Shown one piece after another: positions 1 to 9,680 of a stretch of 64,000 nucleotides of DNA. The notes under the pieces were generated by a model. That model ran no database searches. It was given only the letters and a program-made list of their open reading frames with translations, and was not told where the DNA came from. Numbering within the stretch: position 1 is the first letter of the stretch; each line of letters begins with the position of its first letter. The position numbers and the translations under genes were made by a program. Source of the DNA: Misgurnus anguillicaudatus (taxonomy: Eukaryota > Chordata > Actinopteri > Cypriniformes > Cobitidae); NCBI RefSeq assembly GCF_027580225.2, contig NC_073342.2, positions 17,167,501 to 17,231,500 on the forward strand, given 5' to 3'.

Positions 1-345
1 GCACATGTGTAGAACCATATTGTGCTATATAGAACCATAGTGGTGCTATATCACCCCCAGATGGTTCTTCATAGGTGCTTTATAGGTGCTATATAGCACT
101 AAAAATGCTTCCCATATAATCACAAGCTTTTAGTGCTATTAAGCACTAATTTCTTTCTTTTTTTGAGTGTAGGCCATTTCAAGCCTATCCTTGTATCATT
201 TACTAAATAGGATTTAGAAAGTAATTAGTAATAAGTAATTAAATACTTTTTGGAAAGAGTAATTTGTACAGTAATCTAATTACATAATTGACGATGTAAT
301 TTGTAATTAGTAATTTTGAGTAACTTACCCAACAGTGCACTTAAT
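1..345. repeat. AT-rich degenerate dispersed repeats
   Basis: The first 155 bases contain repeated variants of GTGCTATATAGAACC in both orientations, and 180-345 is a run of TAATTA-type words ending in GTAACTTACCCAACA. Both resemble short dispersed repeats frequent in fish genomes. No ORF or clear terminal repeat was found, so the family cannot be named and the boundaries are approximate. Confidence 0.4.
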
Positions 346-449
346 ACTGTATTTCACTAATAACAAACATCTATTTTACTCAATTAGCAAACATTTATGG
401 TTAAAAATGTCATGTGTTCAAACATGAACATACACAAACTTCTGATCTT

Positions 450-618
450 TTAAAGGGATAGTTCATCCAAAAACCGTCAACTGTGTGCTTACCATCTATA
501 ATCAAAATATCTTAATTTGTGTTCAACCAAATAAAGAAACTTGTACATGTTGAAAGCAACATTATAGAATGAGAAAATAATGAAATAATTTTTATTTTTG
601 GGTGAACTACCCCTTTAA
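450..618 (+). mobile_element. TTAA-flanked MITE, AGGGATAGTTCA family, copy 1
   Basis: A 169-bp element with TTAA at each edge. The left end reads AGGGATAGTTCATCC and the right end GGGTGAACTACCCCT, an inverted-repeat pair. The same ends recur at 35651 and 54353. A TTAA duplication with short inverted ends suggests mobilisation by a piggyBac-like transposase, but there is no coding capacity here. Confidence 0.7.
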
Positions 619-944
619 GTATTATAATGCTTGATTACTTGCTTGGTATATTAATGAAAGTTCTGATACAAAGTGTTACCCATATTTTATATATTTTACT
701 ATATAAAACCAGGACTATTTTTGATGCAAATGGCTCAAACCACTAATTCCAGGAAGACTTTATGAATCAGATATTCACTGGAGAGGTTTGTTAAATCTGT
801 GCCATCACAAAAGGTTACAGAAACAGGGGATGAAATCAGAGAAGGGCTCGGTGTCAGACTCTTAAAACTACAATCAGCCCTAAAAACACAAAAAATTGCT
901 GTAGTTTGTTAAATAAACATTAAACATCAACAAGTCTTTACCTT
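619..944. other. AT-rich sequence, nothing recognised
   Basis: No gene, inverted-repeat element or conserved-looking block was recognised in these bases. Confidence 0.4.
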
Positions 945-1080
945 TACAGCATAAAACTATAAAATAACAGCCTCATGCAAAGCTTTCTGGGAATCAGAAA
1001 TCCTCATCAACCTTTTCCATTTTTTCCCTTTTGGTTCCCAGAATGCTTTGCATGAAGCTGTTATTTTAGTTTTATTGTAG
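945..1080. mobile_element. 136-bp palindromic MITE
   Basis: The left arm (ATAAAACTATAAAATAACAG, then CATGCAAAGC and TTCTGGGAA) is mirrored by the right arm (TTCCCAGAATGCTTTGCATG, then CTGTTATTTTAG). The arms are about 50 bp and close to identical, around a short pyrimidine-rich loop. This is a typical small fold-back element. The target-site duplication is unclear, so the superfamily is not assigned. Confidence 0.6.
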
Positions 1081-1084
1081 TTTT

Positions 1085-1200
1085 TTTATTTAGTTTGTAG
1101 TTGCCAGTAAATAACATCCATTTAAATCTTAAGTAAGTTACTGGCCAATAGTTGCCAGTAATACTGTCATTTCAACAGAACCTTTTTAAGTGTATATGTC
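1085..1200. repeat. Partial copy of GTTGCCAGTAA repeat
   Basis: GTTGCCAGTAAATAACAT and GTTGCCAGTAATACTGT match the inner part of the TA-flanked element at 29646-29851. Its CACTGTAAAA left end is missing here, so this is a truncated copy. Confidence 0.5.
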
Positions 1201-1284
1201 TTATTTGTTTTCTATAATGTTTAAACCTAAAGGTCTTTTAAATATTAATTATTTTCTGCATTTCTCTACTTCCTGTTGCTCTGT

Positions 1285-1360
1285 TCTGTATTAGCAATGC
1301 AAAGGTCATTGGTTTGATCTCAGGGAACACACATACTAATAAACCAATAAAAAATCCTGC
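1285..1360 (+). repeat. tRNA-derived SINE fragment
   Basis: GCAATGCAAAGGTCATTGG, then GGTTTGATCTC (degenerate pol III B box), then GGGAACACACATACT match the head of the better preserved SINE at 48295. The A-box half is lost and the 3' tail is absent. Confidence 0.5.
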
Positions 1361-1494
1361 CAAATGCATAGCAGTAGAAATCATATAATGTATTTATAGC
1401 CATACATCACTCATACATGACAAAATACAAATCTCAAACAGCTGCATCAACAAACATTATATAAATATCATACTGTAAATACTTTTGTGATCCT

Positions 1495-1630
1495 GCCAAC
1501 TAAAGTAATTTTTAATTAAATGTTTTCTACATAAAATCATCCTACATAATGTGTAAAAATATAACCTTGAAATATTTAATATTGATGGAAGCCATTGAAA
1601 TCAATGAAATACATGGTTTTATATGTTATT
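1495..1630. repeat. Dispersed repeat, TTTTCTACATAAAATCAT family
   Basis: TTTTCTACATAAAATCATCC and CATTGAAATCAATG are shared with copies at 27236-27380 and 59345-59560. This is an unclassified dispersed repeat with no visible ends. Confidence 0.45.
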
Positions 1631-1740
1631 TATAAAGGTATGAACATTTTTCATCATGGTGCAAACTAAGTATAAAGACACTGAGGAGTCCAGGCTAGAA
1701 TTGCATTAGGGGGCAAAACCAAATTATTTCTGGATGGTTG

Positions 1741-1935
1741 CTCAGCTCAACCTAAGGTGATGTACCAGGCAAGATGGAGGCCAGACTCTACACAGCTGCT
1801 TGCCGCTTCCCGTTGCCCCTCCTTTGGGAACACTAACCCGCATCTCAGGGGCCATAAGCAAAGCCCGGGGGTCCCCTGAGAACGATTCCTGCCATCCTGT
1901 GTCCCACTTCTCACCGTTGCTTAACTTGAACAACT
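1741..1935. other. Unique GC-richer patch, possible conserved non-coding element
   Basis: This is a GC-richer, non-repetitive block inside AT-rich surroundings. The minus strand has a 63-codon open frame with no splice context or recognisable protein similarity. It is judged non-coding and possibly regulatory. Confidence 0.25.
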
Positions 1936-2089
1936 AAAAGACTGTCAGTGTTTATGTCCGAAGTCATTAGATCAAAGAAACGTGATGATTAAAATGCCGA
2001 CAACACAACAAAATTGACAAAAGCTTTGTATATGTCTGAATCGCAATCAAACTAAGCGGACTAGAATGATAAACTTTTTGTTGCCATGC

Positions 2090-2690
2090 GAGAGTCAAAA
2101 TAGCAGGTGTTTTGCATTGACGTGCGCACGAGTCTCTTTTTCTAAAAGCGAGGTGGCTGATGTCAAAGTGAGACATTAATTCAAGTCAATAAGCAGATCA
2201 TCATTAATCCTTCCAAAATATCACACATCCCTGGGGAGGACCATCGCCGTGCATAAATGATTCCCTCCCCGCTCGCTGGCAAATTATAAACAAATATGTG
2301 AGTGCCGCGGAGATCCAGCTCATTTATGGGAGAATAATTACGTGCTGGCGTGGGCTCGGACAAATAGCGTCCACAAACATAAGCAATTTGCCCTAATATA
2401 CTTTTCAATTACCGCTCAACGTCGGCAGGCAAGAGGATGAGATGATGTGAGTGGGTCAAGGCGGCCCCAAAACAATGACAGGGCCCCGGAGCCTCAGGCC
2501 CCCTGTGGCTCTCCCATCTGCAGTCATTACAGTGACTACTCAGACATGAAGGAAAAAGCCCACTCTCTCTGTCACACAGCCGTCAGGCAGGACAGCAGAG
2601 AGGAAAAGAGTGCGAGATGCCACTATGTTTTTATACGCTGCTCTGTGGGCCTCGCCCCAACCCATCCATTATCAAAGTATTAGCGGAAAA
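2090..2690. other. Candidate conserved non-coding element cluster
   Basis: Unique sequence without inverted ends. It alternates homeodomain-type cores (ATTAAT, CATTAATCC, ATAATTAC, TAAATTAT-like words) with GC-rich stretches, which is the texture of developmental enhancers. Open frames on both strands (about 75 codons each) overlap one another, lack splice context and are not recognisable, so coding is unlikely. Conservation is inferred from texture, not from an alignment. Confidence 0.35.
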
Positions 2691-2699
2691 GCATAGCTC

Positions 2700-3200
2700 T
2701 GTGCTTTAGGGGCCCTGTCGGGTAGCCTGGACAGTAGGATTCCCATCGGTGTGCGATTATTCAGCAATATTAGAAAAATGGTTGGCCCACGTACCTCCCC
2801 CTAAGTTGCATAAACCTTGTGCTCCCTTGAGGGGGGTCAGGGCCGCTCATCAAACAAATAGTCAGGGGCCTGTTGAACCGCAACCTCGCTGTGACCCCGG
2901 TCTCTGAAGGATTATCCAAGGAAGCTGAGAGGACCGCATGACTTTTCCGAAAGAGAAAATAGACTTTCGTAAGCATAGGGAGAAGTCGGTCAACTTTCCC
3001 TACAGGTAGAGCTCTTGAACGTAGCAGGCATGGTGAATTATCATGAAACAGGCACCGTGTCAAACCCCTGCTACACGATTTTAATGCATCTGACCAGTAG
3101 GGGGCCACAGAGGATTAGTATTGCACTCAGCGAGGCCGTGACCTCACAAGTTATTTTCAGAGCCTGCCGAGTCTAATAATACAGAGAGCTGCAAAGATGT
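2700..3200. other. Candidate conserved non-coding element with a 112-codon minus-strand open frame
   Basis: A unique block with mixed composition, GGATTA-type words and no repeats. The minus strand is open for about 112 codons (3108 to 2770), the longest uninterrupted frame near the left end. It begins near an ATG but shows no protein motif I recognise, no signal peptide and no clear splice partners. I read it as a chance frame in an enhancer-like element, with a hypothetical exon as the alternative. Confidence 0.35.
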
Positions 3201-3394
3201 AACTTCGGATACGAGAAGCGGATTTAACTGTTTTATTGCTCTTAATTTTGACTTGAACACAAAGGATTATATCTTAATGTTTTGTGTCCATACAATGTAA
3301 TACGATGTTATCTGCGTTCTTCAAATTATCTTTTGAGTTCTGAAGAATAAAATTTAAGCGCATTGCAAACTATTTTTGTTTGTTTGTCAAATGC

Positions 3395-3456
3395 CTCAAA
3401 GTTTGATTTTAATCCTTGGTTTCAATCCTTGACTTGACCTTACTCAATAGTCAATA
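3395..3456. repeat. Host repeat flank interrupted by the element at 3457
   Basis: CTTGACTTGACCTTACTCA and GTCAATATTAA align with the uninterrupted repeat at 18667-18807 (GACATGACCTTACCCA, GTCAATATTAAAGATAT). The right half resumes at 3893 as TTAAAGATAAGCTTATA. Confidence 0.6.
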
Positions 3457-3896
3457 TTAAAGGGGACATATCATGAAAATCTGACTTTTTCCATATTTAA
3501 ATGCTATAATTGGGTCCCCAGTGCTTCTATCAAGCTAGAAAATGTGAAAACGATCGACCCAGTAACTTAGTTTTGGTAAACAATTCTCTGCAAGCATGTA
3601 AAAAAATAGGTAATTGAAATTTGGCTCCCCTTGTGATGTCAAAAGGGGACAATTCCGCCCCTTAATCGGTACTATCCAACCACAGCACTGCCATTTAGTG
3701 CAGAGATCAACTCATTTGCATTTAAAAGCACACCCAAAAATGGCACATTTTTGCTCACACCTACAAACTGGCAATTTTAACATGTTATAATAATTTATCT
3801 ATGGGGTATATTGAGCTTAAACTTCACATATGTACTCTGGAGACAGCAAAGACTTATTTTACATTTTTAAAAAGTCTTGTGAAATGTCTCGTTTAA
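3457..3896 (+). mobile_element. TTAA-flanked MITE, AGGGGACATATCATG family, copy 1 (full length)
   Basis: A 440-bp element bounded by TTAA on both sides. The left end is AGGGGACATATCATGAAAAT; the right end is TTGTGAAATGTCTCGT, a degraded inverted match. The internal landmark TGCAGAGATCAACTCATTTG recurs in copies at 11873, 21550 and 24708. It is non-coding. The TTAA duplication is supported by an uninterrupted host repeat elsewhere in the window (18667-18807). It is classed as piggyBac-like on target site alone. Confidence 0.75.
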
Positions 3897-4029
3897 AGAT
3901 AAGCTTATAATTTTACTAGGGTATATTCCGTATTATAGTGAAAAATGATCAGGTTACATTAATAGCTATAACTTCGTTCTTGACAATAAATACTAAAAAA
4001 AAATATTTTAAAGTGTTGTGCGGCAATCG

Positions 4030-4340
4030 CTGCACCATCCCGGTGTCGACACAAAGCGGCATCTGAATTTCCAGCTGCCCACGGAGACAGTGAGTGAAAC
4101 TAATACGAGACCTCGCGGCACTCGTCAAACAGCACGAAGGCAGAAAGAGACAAGCCTGTGTTCCCACACGCAGTCTCTGCTCCGTTTCTAATTGAGAGGT
4201 GAGTGGCAAATGAAGCTGGACACGCAGATCGTTCCCTGGAGACCCGGAGGCAAAGGTCAATGCCCACTTCACACCCTCTGAGCCCAGAAGAAGAGAGAGA
4301 TGGATAGTTTTGCCTGGCATGGACATTAATGTGGTAGTTG
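4030..4340. other. Candidate conserved non-coding element
   Basis: Unique, GC-richer sequence between AT-rich flanks, with overlapping minus-strand open frames (125 and 82 codons) in different phases. No protein family is recognised, and overlapping frames of this kind suggest composition rather than coding. Confidence 0.3.
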
Positions 4341-4549
4341 GGTCGCACCCAAGTCCCTCGACCCAGCTGGCTGCTCTTATCGACTGTCAGGGCACATAAG
4401 GGTAAGCGGGGGAGGCTTGGGGCTTGCAGGGGTGTTCGCAGGCCGACAGGGAGAGTATGACACCCTTCACTTCGCTTTTGTATTCGTGCTCACCACTGAC
4501 AAACTGGAGTTACAAGGGTTTAGGTCTTGGTCTTAGGTTGGGTGTTCGG

Positions 4550-4790
4550 TTATCCTTAAGGCCGAAGTGCATTTTTTACATGTACGTGAAGGTCCGCATA
4601 CAATTTTTGAAACTTGCGTACATTGAATGTGTAGATTGCGCATGCGCCTACAGGAGAATGTAGTATGTAGCTCAAGAGATGCATTGCATTTGGCGCAATG
4701 CGCTTGCGTTGAACGTCTGTGTACACGTACGAGTCAAATAAACTATACTTTGCAAGGCTGTGCGCTCGACTGTGCATGTATGTTCACATC
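4550..4790. repeat. Probable remnant of an unclassified repeat
   Basis: Rich in GCGCATGCGC-like and GTACACGTACG palindromic words. The repeat at 4791-5291 appears to be inserted between this stretch and similar CACGTACACGTAC sequence at 5294-5310. The ends are not resolved. Confidence 0.3.
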
Positions 4791-5291
4791 AAGCGTACCG
4801 CACAAGCCCTGAAAAGTAGGGCCAAAATGTCTCGATTGCCCCCAGTGACTGGTCCTAGTATAGGTCATAAACCACGCCTCCCCCATGTTATTCAATGGGA
4901 CTTGAGACCAACTAAATAATTTAATTACACTTCAATTATCTTTTTTCCAAAGCTGGTTTCTGTCATTTACTGTAGTTTGTATCACACTGATGTAAATTCA
5001 AATGTTTGTTTTTAAAATTTGTTAGTTTTTAGTTAGTTATTTAATGCTGTAAAAACGGTGGTGTCACGTCATGATTGACAGCTGTGATATGCACATTCTG
5101 CAAGAGCAAGGGCGAGGCCTTGATTTTGCGGCTTTACTTCCTGCTCACTACTGCGCACGACTGGTCCCGAAATCGCTACTGCGCAGACTCAAGACCCAAG
5201 ATGTCAGCCCCGTATCGGGACACTGGCGGCTTAACTTTTCACCAATAGAAGAGAGCGAAAGGGCGTCGTCCATCTTTTTTACAGTCTATGG
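4791..5291 (+). mobile_element. ~500-bp dispersed element, copy 1 (+ orientation)
   Basis: It begins AAGCGTACCGCACAAGCC and ends CATCTTTTTTACAGTCTATG. A second copy lies inverted at 17316-17790. Shared landmarks include CCAGTGACTGGTCCTAGTAT, GTCATGATTGACAGCTGTG-like words, and TTCCTGCTCACTACTGCGCA. It contains a 101-codon chance frame and no recognised domain. The superfamily is undetermined. Confidence 0.65.
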
Positions 5292-5330
5292 TTCACGTAC
5301 ACGTACAAAAACAGACAATACTCTGGGTCT

Positions 5331-5348
5331 GGGGGGGGGGGGGGGGGG
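5331..5348 (+). repeat. Homopolymer tract of 18 G
   Basis: An uninterrupted G18 run, just downstream of the element ending at 5291. Such a tract is prone to length error in both replication and sequencing, and could form G-quadruplex structure. Confidence 0.9.
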
Positions 5349-5404
5349 TGGAGACAGATTGGGCTACAATACATAGATCATGAGCTAGAAGTAACATCGA
5401 CTTA

Positions 5405-5515
5405 TTGCATTTCAGCTATACCTTTTATCTGTTTGAGTGTTCCTTGGGAACCAAACCCCTGCACTTTAAGTTGCAAACCAATGCACTACTCACTGAACTA
5501 CTGATTTTCTGTTGC
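5405..5515 (-). repeat. tRNA-derived SINE fragment, minus strand
   Basis: Read on the minus strand it carries TAGTTCAGTGAGTAGTGCAT (A-box-like), then GGTTTGGTTCCC (B-box-like) and GGAACACTC, matching the SINE family at 48295. The 3' tail is incomplete. Confidence 0.5.
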
Positions 5516-5809
5516 TTTCTACCATCTCACATTTTCCTTACACTTTTTTAGCTGTGTATTTTATTTATTTCAGTCTCTGCCTGAATGGGGTATGCAGCTC
5601 TGCTGGGCAGAACTGTCCAATATGGTGGAGGTTTATTTCTACTGTAGCTTAAGATACCAGCGGTCGACTGAAGATTTGTTCTTCTCCAGTTGTCACTGTC
5701 ATGGGTGCTCACCCTGACATTGGGAGACAGTGTGGGGAGATACAAAAACAATGATGAGATATGACTTCCAGGTTATAGGTCAGTGAAGACATGTAAAATA
5801 ATTGACATG

Positions 5810-6903
5810 GAGCCCTATATTGCACCCAGCGCAATTGACTTTGTCAGTGACGCATGTATCATTCGTATTTTGCACCGGCGCACAGCGGGTTTTTCCCTCC
5901 ACAGACGCCTGTCGGCAAACTAGGGAATGAACTTGCGCTCCCTGGGCGGTTCAGCGCTAAAAAGGAGGCGTGTTCCCGCACAAACCATCCCTGATGCTAT
6001 TTTGCAGTTTCAAAAAACAATTGCGCCACTGGCAAAAAAAACCTAGTCTAAAGTCAGTGGCGCGTTGCGCGTGGTTCATTATGCTATTTTAAGGGCGCAT
6101 GCTTGACCATAATGTATAGCGTGCACAACGCGCACACACGTTGCTTATCTAATCTACACAGATGCAACAGTTATTTTTGCAAATCATAAATTGTTACATT
6201 AAAAAATATTAACACATGAGATAAGGGAAATCATTGTGGTGAGCATTGTGGTGATAGTTTTTATTTATTGTGTGGTTGCGTTAAAAAATGCAAATAACGA
6301 TTAAAATATTTTCATAAGTTTGTTGTGTGGCTGTATTACGTTTATTTTATGTAAATAATAATTTAAATGTTTTCATAAGAAACCTTAATGTATATGAACT
6401 TGATTTGTAAGTGTACTTTGGGGCTGGACTTTGCTTGCGTTTCTTGGGTCCGATTTCAAAGCCCCAAACCCTTTCAGCGGTGAGGGTGGACGCAGCGATG
6501 TCCTCTGCTGGCGTCAGGTCATGTGTAGAGGCAGATCCACCTCCCGTTACACGGCGTGCCTGATTTATGCTGGCAAGCTTGGGATTCCCCCGTCTCCTCG
6601 GCTGTGAACCGCTCCTGGCGTGCGCCTGGTAAATCCGTCATAATAATAGCAACCCGCCATGAAACTTGCGCCCTTGCGTTTAAAGGGAATGTTGGATAGC
6701 GTTCTGATTGGTTTATTTGACGTTACGCCCAAACCACACCTATGAATAATGAACCTACTTCAGACCAACCCCTTATTGATTTGCGCCTGGCGCAAGAGTC
6801 ATTTCTCCCGCGGGGAAAATAGCAACAGCGCCCAAGATCCGCCCACAAATTCACTTGCGCTTTGCGCTTCGCAATTGCGTTTCAGATCGTTAAAATAGGG
6901 CCC
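5810..6903 (-). mobile_element. PIF/Harbinger-type element with a coding remnant
   Basis: A 1,094-bp element. The left end is GAGCCCTATATTGCACCC and the right end is GTTAAAATAGGGCCC, an inverted pair (GGGCCCTATTTTAAC type), with a 3-bp ATG duplication at 5807-5809 and 6904-6906. Subterminal regions are rich in GCGCAA words, as in fish Harbinger families. The element is too short to carry a transposase. A conserved-looking minus-strand frame at about 6422-6624 is described separately. Family assignment rests on termini and the 3-bp duplication. Confidence 0.7.
6422..6624 (-). pseudogene. Fragment resembling the Myb/SANT-like accessory protein of Harbinger elements
   Basis: Inside the element at 5810-6903 the minus strand is open for about 68 codons from an AG acceptor-like site (TTTACCAG, near 6625). 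The frame includes a TGGGSA motif, then DLTPAEDIAASTLTAE, then a basic PKKRK stretch that looks like a nuclear localisation signal. TGGG plus acidic LTPAE-like tails are, as I recall, typical of the region after the Myb/SANT domain in Harbinger-encoded DNA-binding proteins. The Myb domain itself and any start codon are absent, so it is a relic. The match is from memory of the family, not from an alignment. Confidence 0.4.
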
Positions 6904-6923
6904 ATGATGTTATTTAGTCAGTA

Positions 6924-7562
6924 TTAACTCTTTCCCCGCTATTGACCAGTTAACTCGTCAATTAAGAGAAAACGCTTCTCTGCCAATGACGAGTATTTCC
7001 GGCTTTCCGCAATACCGCTATTATCCACCACATAAGTTCTGCAACTTATAAAACCCGGAAGTATCGCCCTAGGGCAGGGGTGGGCATCTAGGGCCACAGT
7101 CCTGCAGAGTTTAGCTTCAACCTTAATCGAACACACCTGAATGTCATTTCCAAACAGTCCTGAAGACTTCAATTAGATTTTTCAGCTGTGTTTGATTGGG
7201 GTTGGAGCTAAACTCTGCAGGGACACTGGCCCTCAGGACCAGGAGTTGCCCACCCCTGCACTAGGGCAAACAGCTGCATGTCCGTGTAGGTTTTGAGGAT
7301 TGTTCTGCATCTGATCTCTATCAAAAGTCCTTTACAAAAATGGAATTATTTCAGCTTTTTGCTCAAAAATTTATGTTTTTGAAGAAACCTACCCATATTT
7401 GAGAGGTGATAAAAAGAGAACTAATGAAGGTATGATGAAATGTTTATTTTATTCGTTTCAAAGCAGAGGGTCTGTTCTTTCATGTTATATATAGTATGTT
7501 TATATATTTTAAGAATAAAATTTTCTGGAAGGCATTAAACTTTTGTGAAAATCATGACTTTT
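6924..7562 (+). mobile_element. TTAA-ended element, CTCTTTCCCCGCC family, copy 1 (interrupted)
   Basis: It starts TTAACTCTTTCCCCGCTATT. The interior (GAGTATTTCCGG, ATGAGAG-like loop) and right subterminal part (GGCATTAAACTTTTGTGAAA) match copies at 8540-8831, 11439-12169 and 54925-55603. The far right terminus is missing. It is interrupted by a hAT-type element at 7075-7258. Confidence 0.6.
7075..7258. mobile_element. hAT-type MITE, CAGGGGTGGGCA family, copy 1
   Basis: A 184-bp element with near-palindromic arms, ends CAGGGGTGGGCA and TGCCCACCCCTG. It is flanked by CCCTAGGG (7067-7074) and CACTAGGG (7259-7266), an 8-bp target duplication with one difference. It is inserted in the older element at 6924-7562. 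A second copy of identical length is at 28375-28558. Confidence 0.85.
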
Positions 7563-8030
7563 TTAAAATGTTCTTTACTTTATGTAGGATGATTTTATGT
7601 ATAAAACAGTAAAGAAACAGGGTCAGTATATACTAAACGTATTCTACAAGTGCTGACCATTTCAGTCAAGGCGCTTCTTCATGAGAACGGATCACGATTC
7701 GCTACAATAAATAAGTTCATTGTGCTGCCTTTGGTTGGCTTACGTGCGAGGTCCGATTGCTCTGTCTAGAGGGTGTGCTGTTGTGTGTGTATGTGTTTGG
7801 ACTCAGTGAGGCAGACAGAACTGGCCGAGCTAATGAACGGCACTGCTTTCATGTACGGGCTAAGCAGGACCAACAGGGCCCCACCGCTTAAAGCCCCTCA
7901 ACACAACAGACACGTCGGAATCAAGCACAGTATGATTGAGTGTGGTCCTTATATTTGGACAAAGCTCAGCAGATTTTCAAACATTTTTAGTTACTTTATT
8001 TGATCTGAGAGAAAATAAATTGAGATACTC
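7563..8030. other. Non-repetitive block, possible conserved element in 7700-8000
   Basis: The left 130 bases are AT-rich. From about 7720 the sequence becomes more mixed and non-repetitive, with a 76-codon plus-strand frame of no recognised similarity. No splice or promoter signals stand out. Confidence 0.25.
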
Positions 8031-8539
8031 TCATCTCTTTTCATTGTCGTCTTGGCTTTTCCAATAACTCACCATTCAATTTTCCATGCTGTGCCGTGAC
8101 AAATCAATTATTCATTTTGACGAGGGGAGTAAAGCTAAAGTGAAAAAAGTGTGACGTATACAAGTCAATGATCGAGTGAAAGTCGAAAGAGACCAGATTT
8201 TCTGAAGGGTCGACAACTAATGCGCCAAGTCCTTTAGGTCTCTGTTATAGACTGACATGAAACATTAAGCCACATTCACCACATCGGTGAAGCTGCATTG
8301 ATAGTTGCAAACTACACAGCACTTATGTGTTATGCAATATCATGTAGTTTACAAGCATCAATGCAACTTTTAGGACCAGGTTTAGGAAAACAAGAAGACC
8401 ATAACAGGTGGCTGAATTTACACTGTTAGAAGACTTCAAAAGACTTGAAACTACAAAAATAAAACAGGGGGGCAAATTAGTGGGGTAACACTAAATAACC
8501 ATAAGGGGGATGTACACCAAGGCAAACAAACAAACAAAA
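8031..8539. other. Nothing recognised
   Basis: AT-rich sequence with no gene, no resolved element ends and no clear conserved block. Confidence 0.35.
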
Positions 8540-8831
8540 CTGGAAAAAAACTTTCATCCTATCTATATTTTTTTTCTTTGCTTATAAACTTTTAAATATG
8601 GGTATTTTTCTTCAAAACAAATTTTTTTTAGCAAAAAGCTGAAATAATTGCATTTATGTGAAAGAATTTTGTAGAGATCAGATTTAGAACGATTATCAAA
8701 ATCATTTTTTGCTTTAGTTTTTTTATAAATTGGGCCATGTAGTGGATAATTGCGGTATTACAGATAACCAAACCTCATCATGTTTTCTCTTAATAGACAA
8801 GATAACTGGTCAATGGGGGGGAAAGAGTTAA
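8540..8831 (-). mobile_element. TTAA-ended element, CTCTTTCCCCGCC family, copy 2 (truncated)
   Basis: The right edge GGGGGGAAAGAGTTAA is the inverted equivalent of the start at 6924, and AATATGGGTATTTTTCTTCA and AGCAAAAAGCTGAAATAATT match the interior of copy 1 in reverse. The other terminus is missing. Confidence 0.6.
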
Positions 8832-9108
8832 ATTGTTTCCAATAAAAGTGGCATGCCTTTCAAAAACGGTAGGAGCTGCAGATTTTGTCCGCGTGCATGT
8901 TCAGCACTGACCACCCCAAATTGCAAATGCTCAGCTAATTAATGTCACTTTTTACTCAACTTTCCAATCACAGTGGACAAGAGGAGGGACAAATACCACA
9001 ACAACCAACCGGAGCATTGTACAACAATAAACAAAAGAGAAGTATCATAGCAACCAAAGTGCTCAGCTGAAGAATCGCTGGCAAGAGCCCACAGTTGCCG
9101 TCCACCTA

Positions 9109-9275
9109 CACTGTAAAAAAACTGCAGCATTTTTGTCAAATTAACATAATTTTTTAAGTTAAAGTAACGTAAAAATATAAGTTAATTTCATCTTGATTTT
9201 ATAAGTTATGTCAACTTAATACATGCCAAAAGTTAAAATAGTAAGTTGAATTGACTTTAAGCTTTTTTTACAGTG
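9109..9275. mobile_element. Tc1/mariner-like MITE, CACTGTAAAAAA ends, copy a
   Basis: A 167-bp element with ends CACTGTAAAAAAACTG and GCTTTTTTTACAGTG, flanked by TA on each side (9107-9108, 9276-9277). The interior is AT-rich and non-coding. The same kind of ends occurs at 14625, 16350, 25256 and 29646 with unrelated interiors. Confidence 0.75.
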
Positions 9276-9389
9276 TAGCGTTTTCAACTGCACTTAACCA
9301 TTTGGTGTTTATGCTCCCTAATTAGGTTTATAAATAACAAAAAAGATAGAAGATAGAAAATTCAAATATTCATTTACATGTGAGGTGAA

Positions 9390-9680
9390 CAATGTGAAAA
9401 TTGTTATGCAAACACCATTCAAGGCCCTTCCGTCCCTTTAGCAGAATTTCACAACATGCAGCAATGCCGAATCCAAGTGAGTGCGGTGAATTCGTCTCTC
9501 TCCTCAACTCATTTGCAGTCTTCCAGTATGGGATGACACAGAAATTGGAATGCTATGCATCAGTGGGCACACTCGAACTCCGACTGTTCTCTCTGCAGCG
9601 AGTGTTGAGGCCTAGGGAGAGACAAGTAACCTGTTAAACTGAGGGTGTGACTTCACGGTCTTTGCAAAAGAGCAGGGGAT
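9390..9680. other. Candidate conserved non-coding element
   Basis: A unique, balanced-composition block with a palindromic ATGCTATGCAT word and TGCAG-rich sequence, between AT-rich flanks. A 78-codon plus-strand frame is open but unrecognised and probably fortuitous. Confidence 0.3.

Noticed and set aside
2770..3108. 112-codon minus-strand frame as a gene
   Set aside because: No recognised motif or splice partner; reported as a candidate regulatory block instead.
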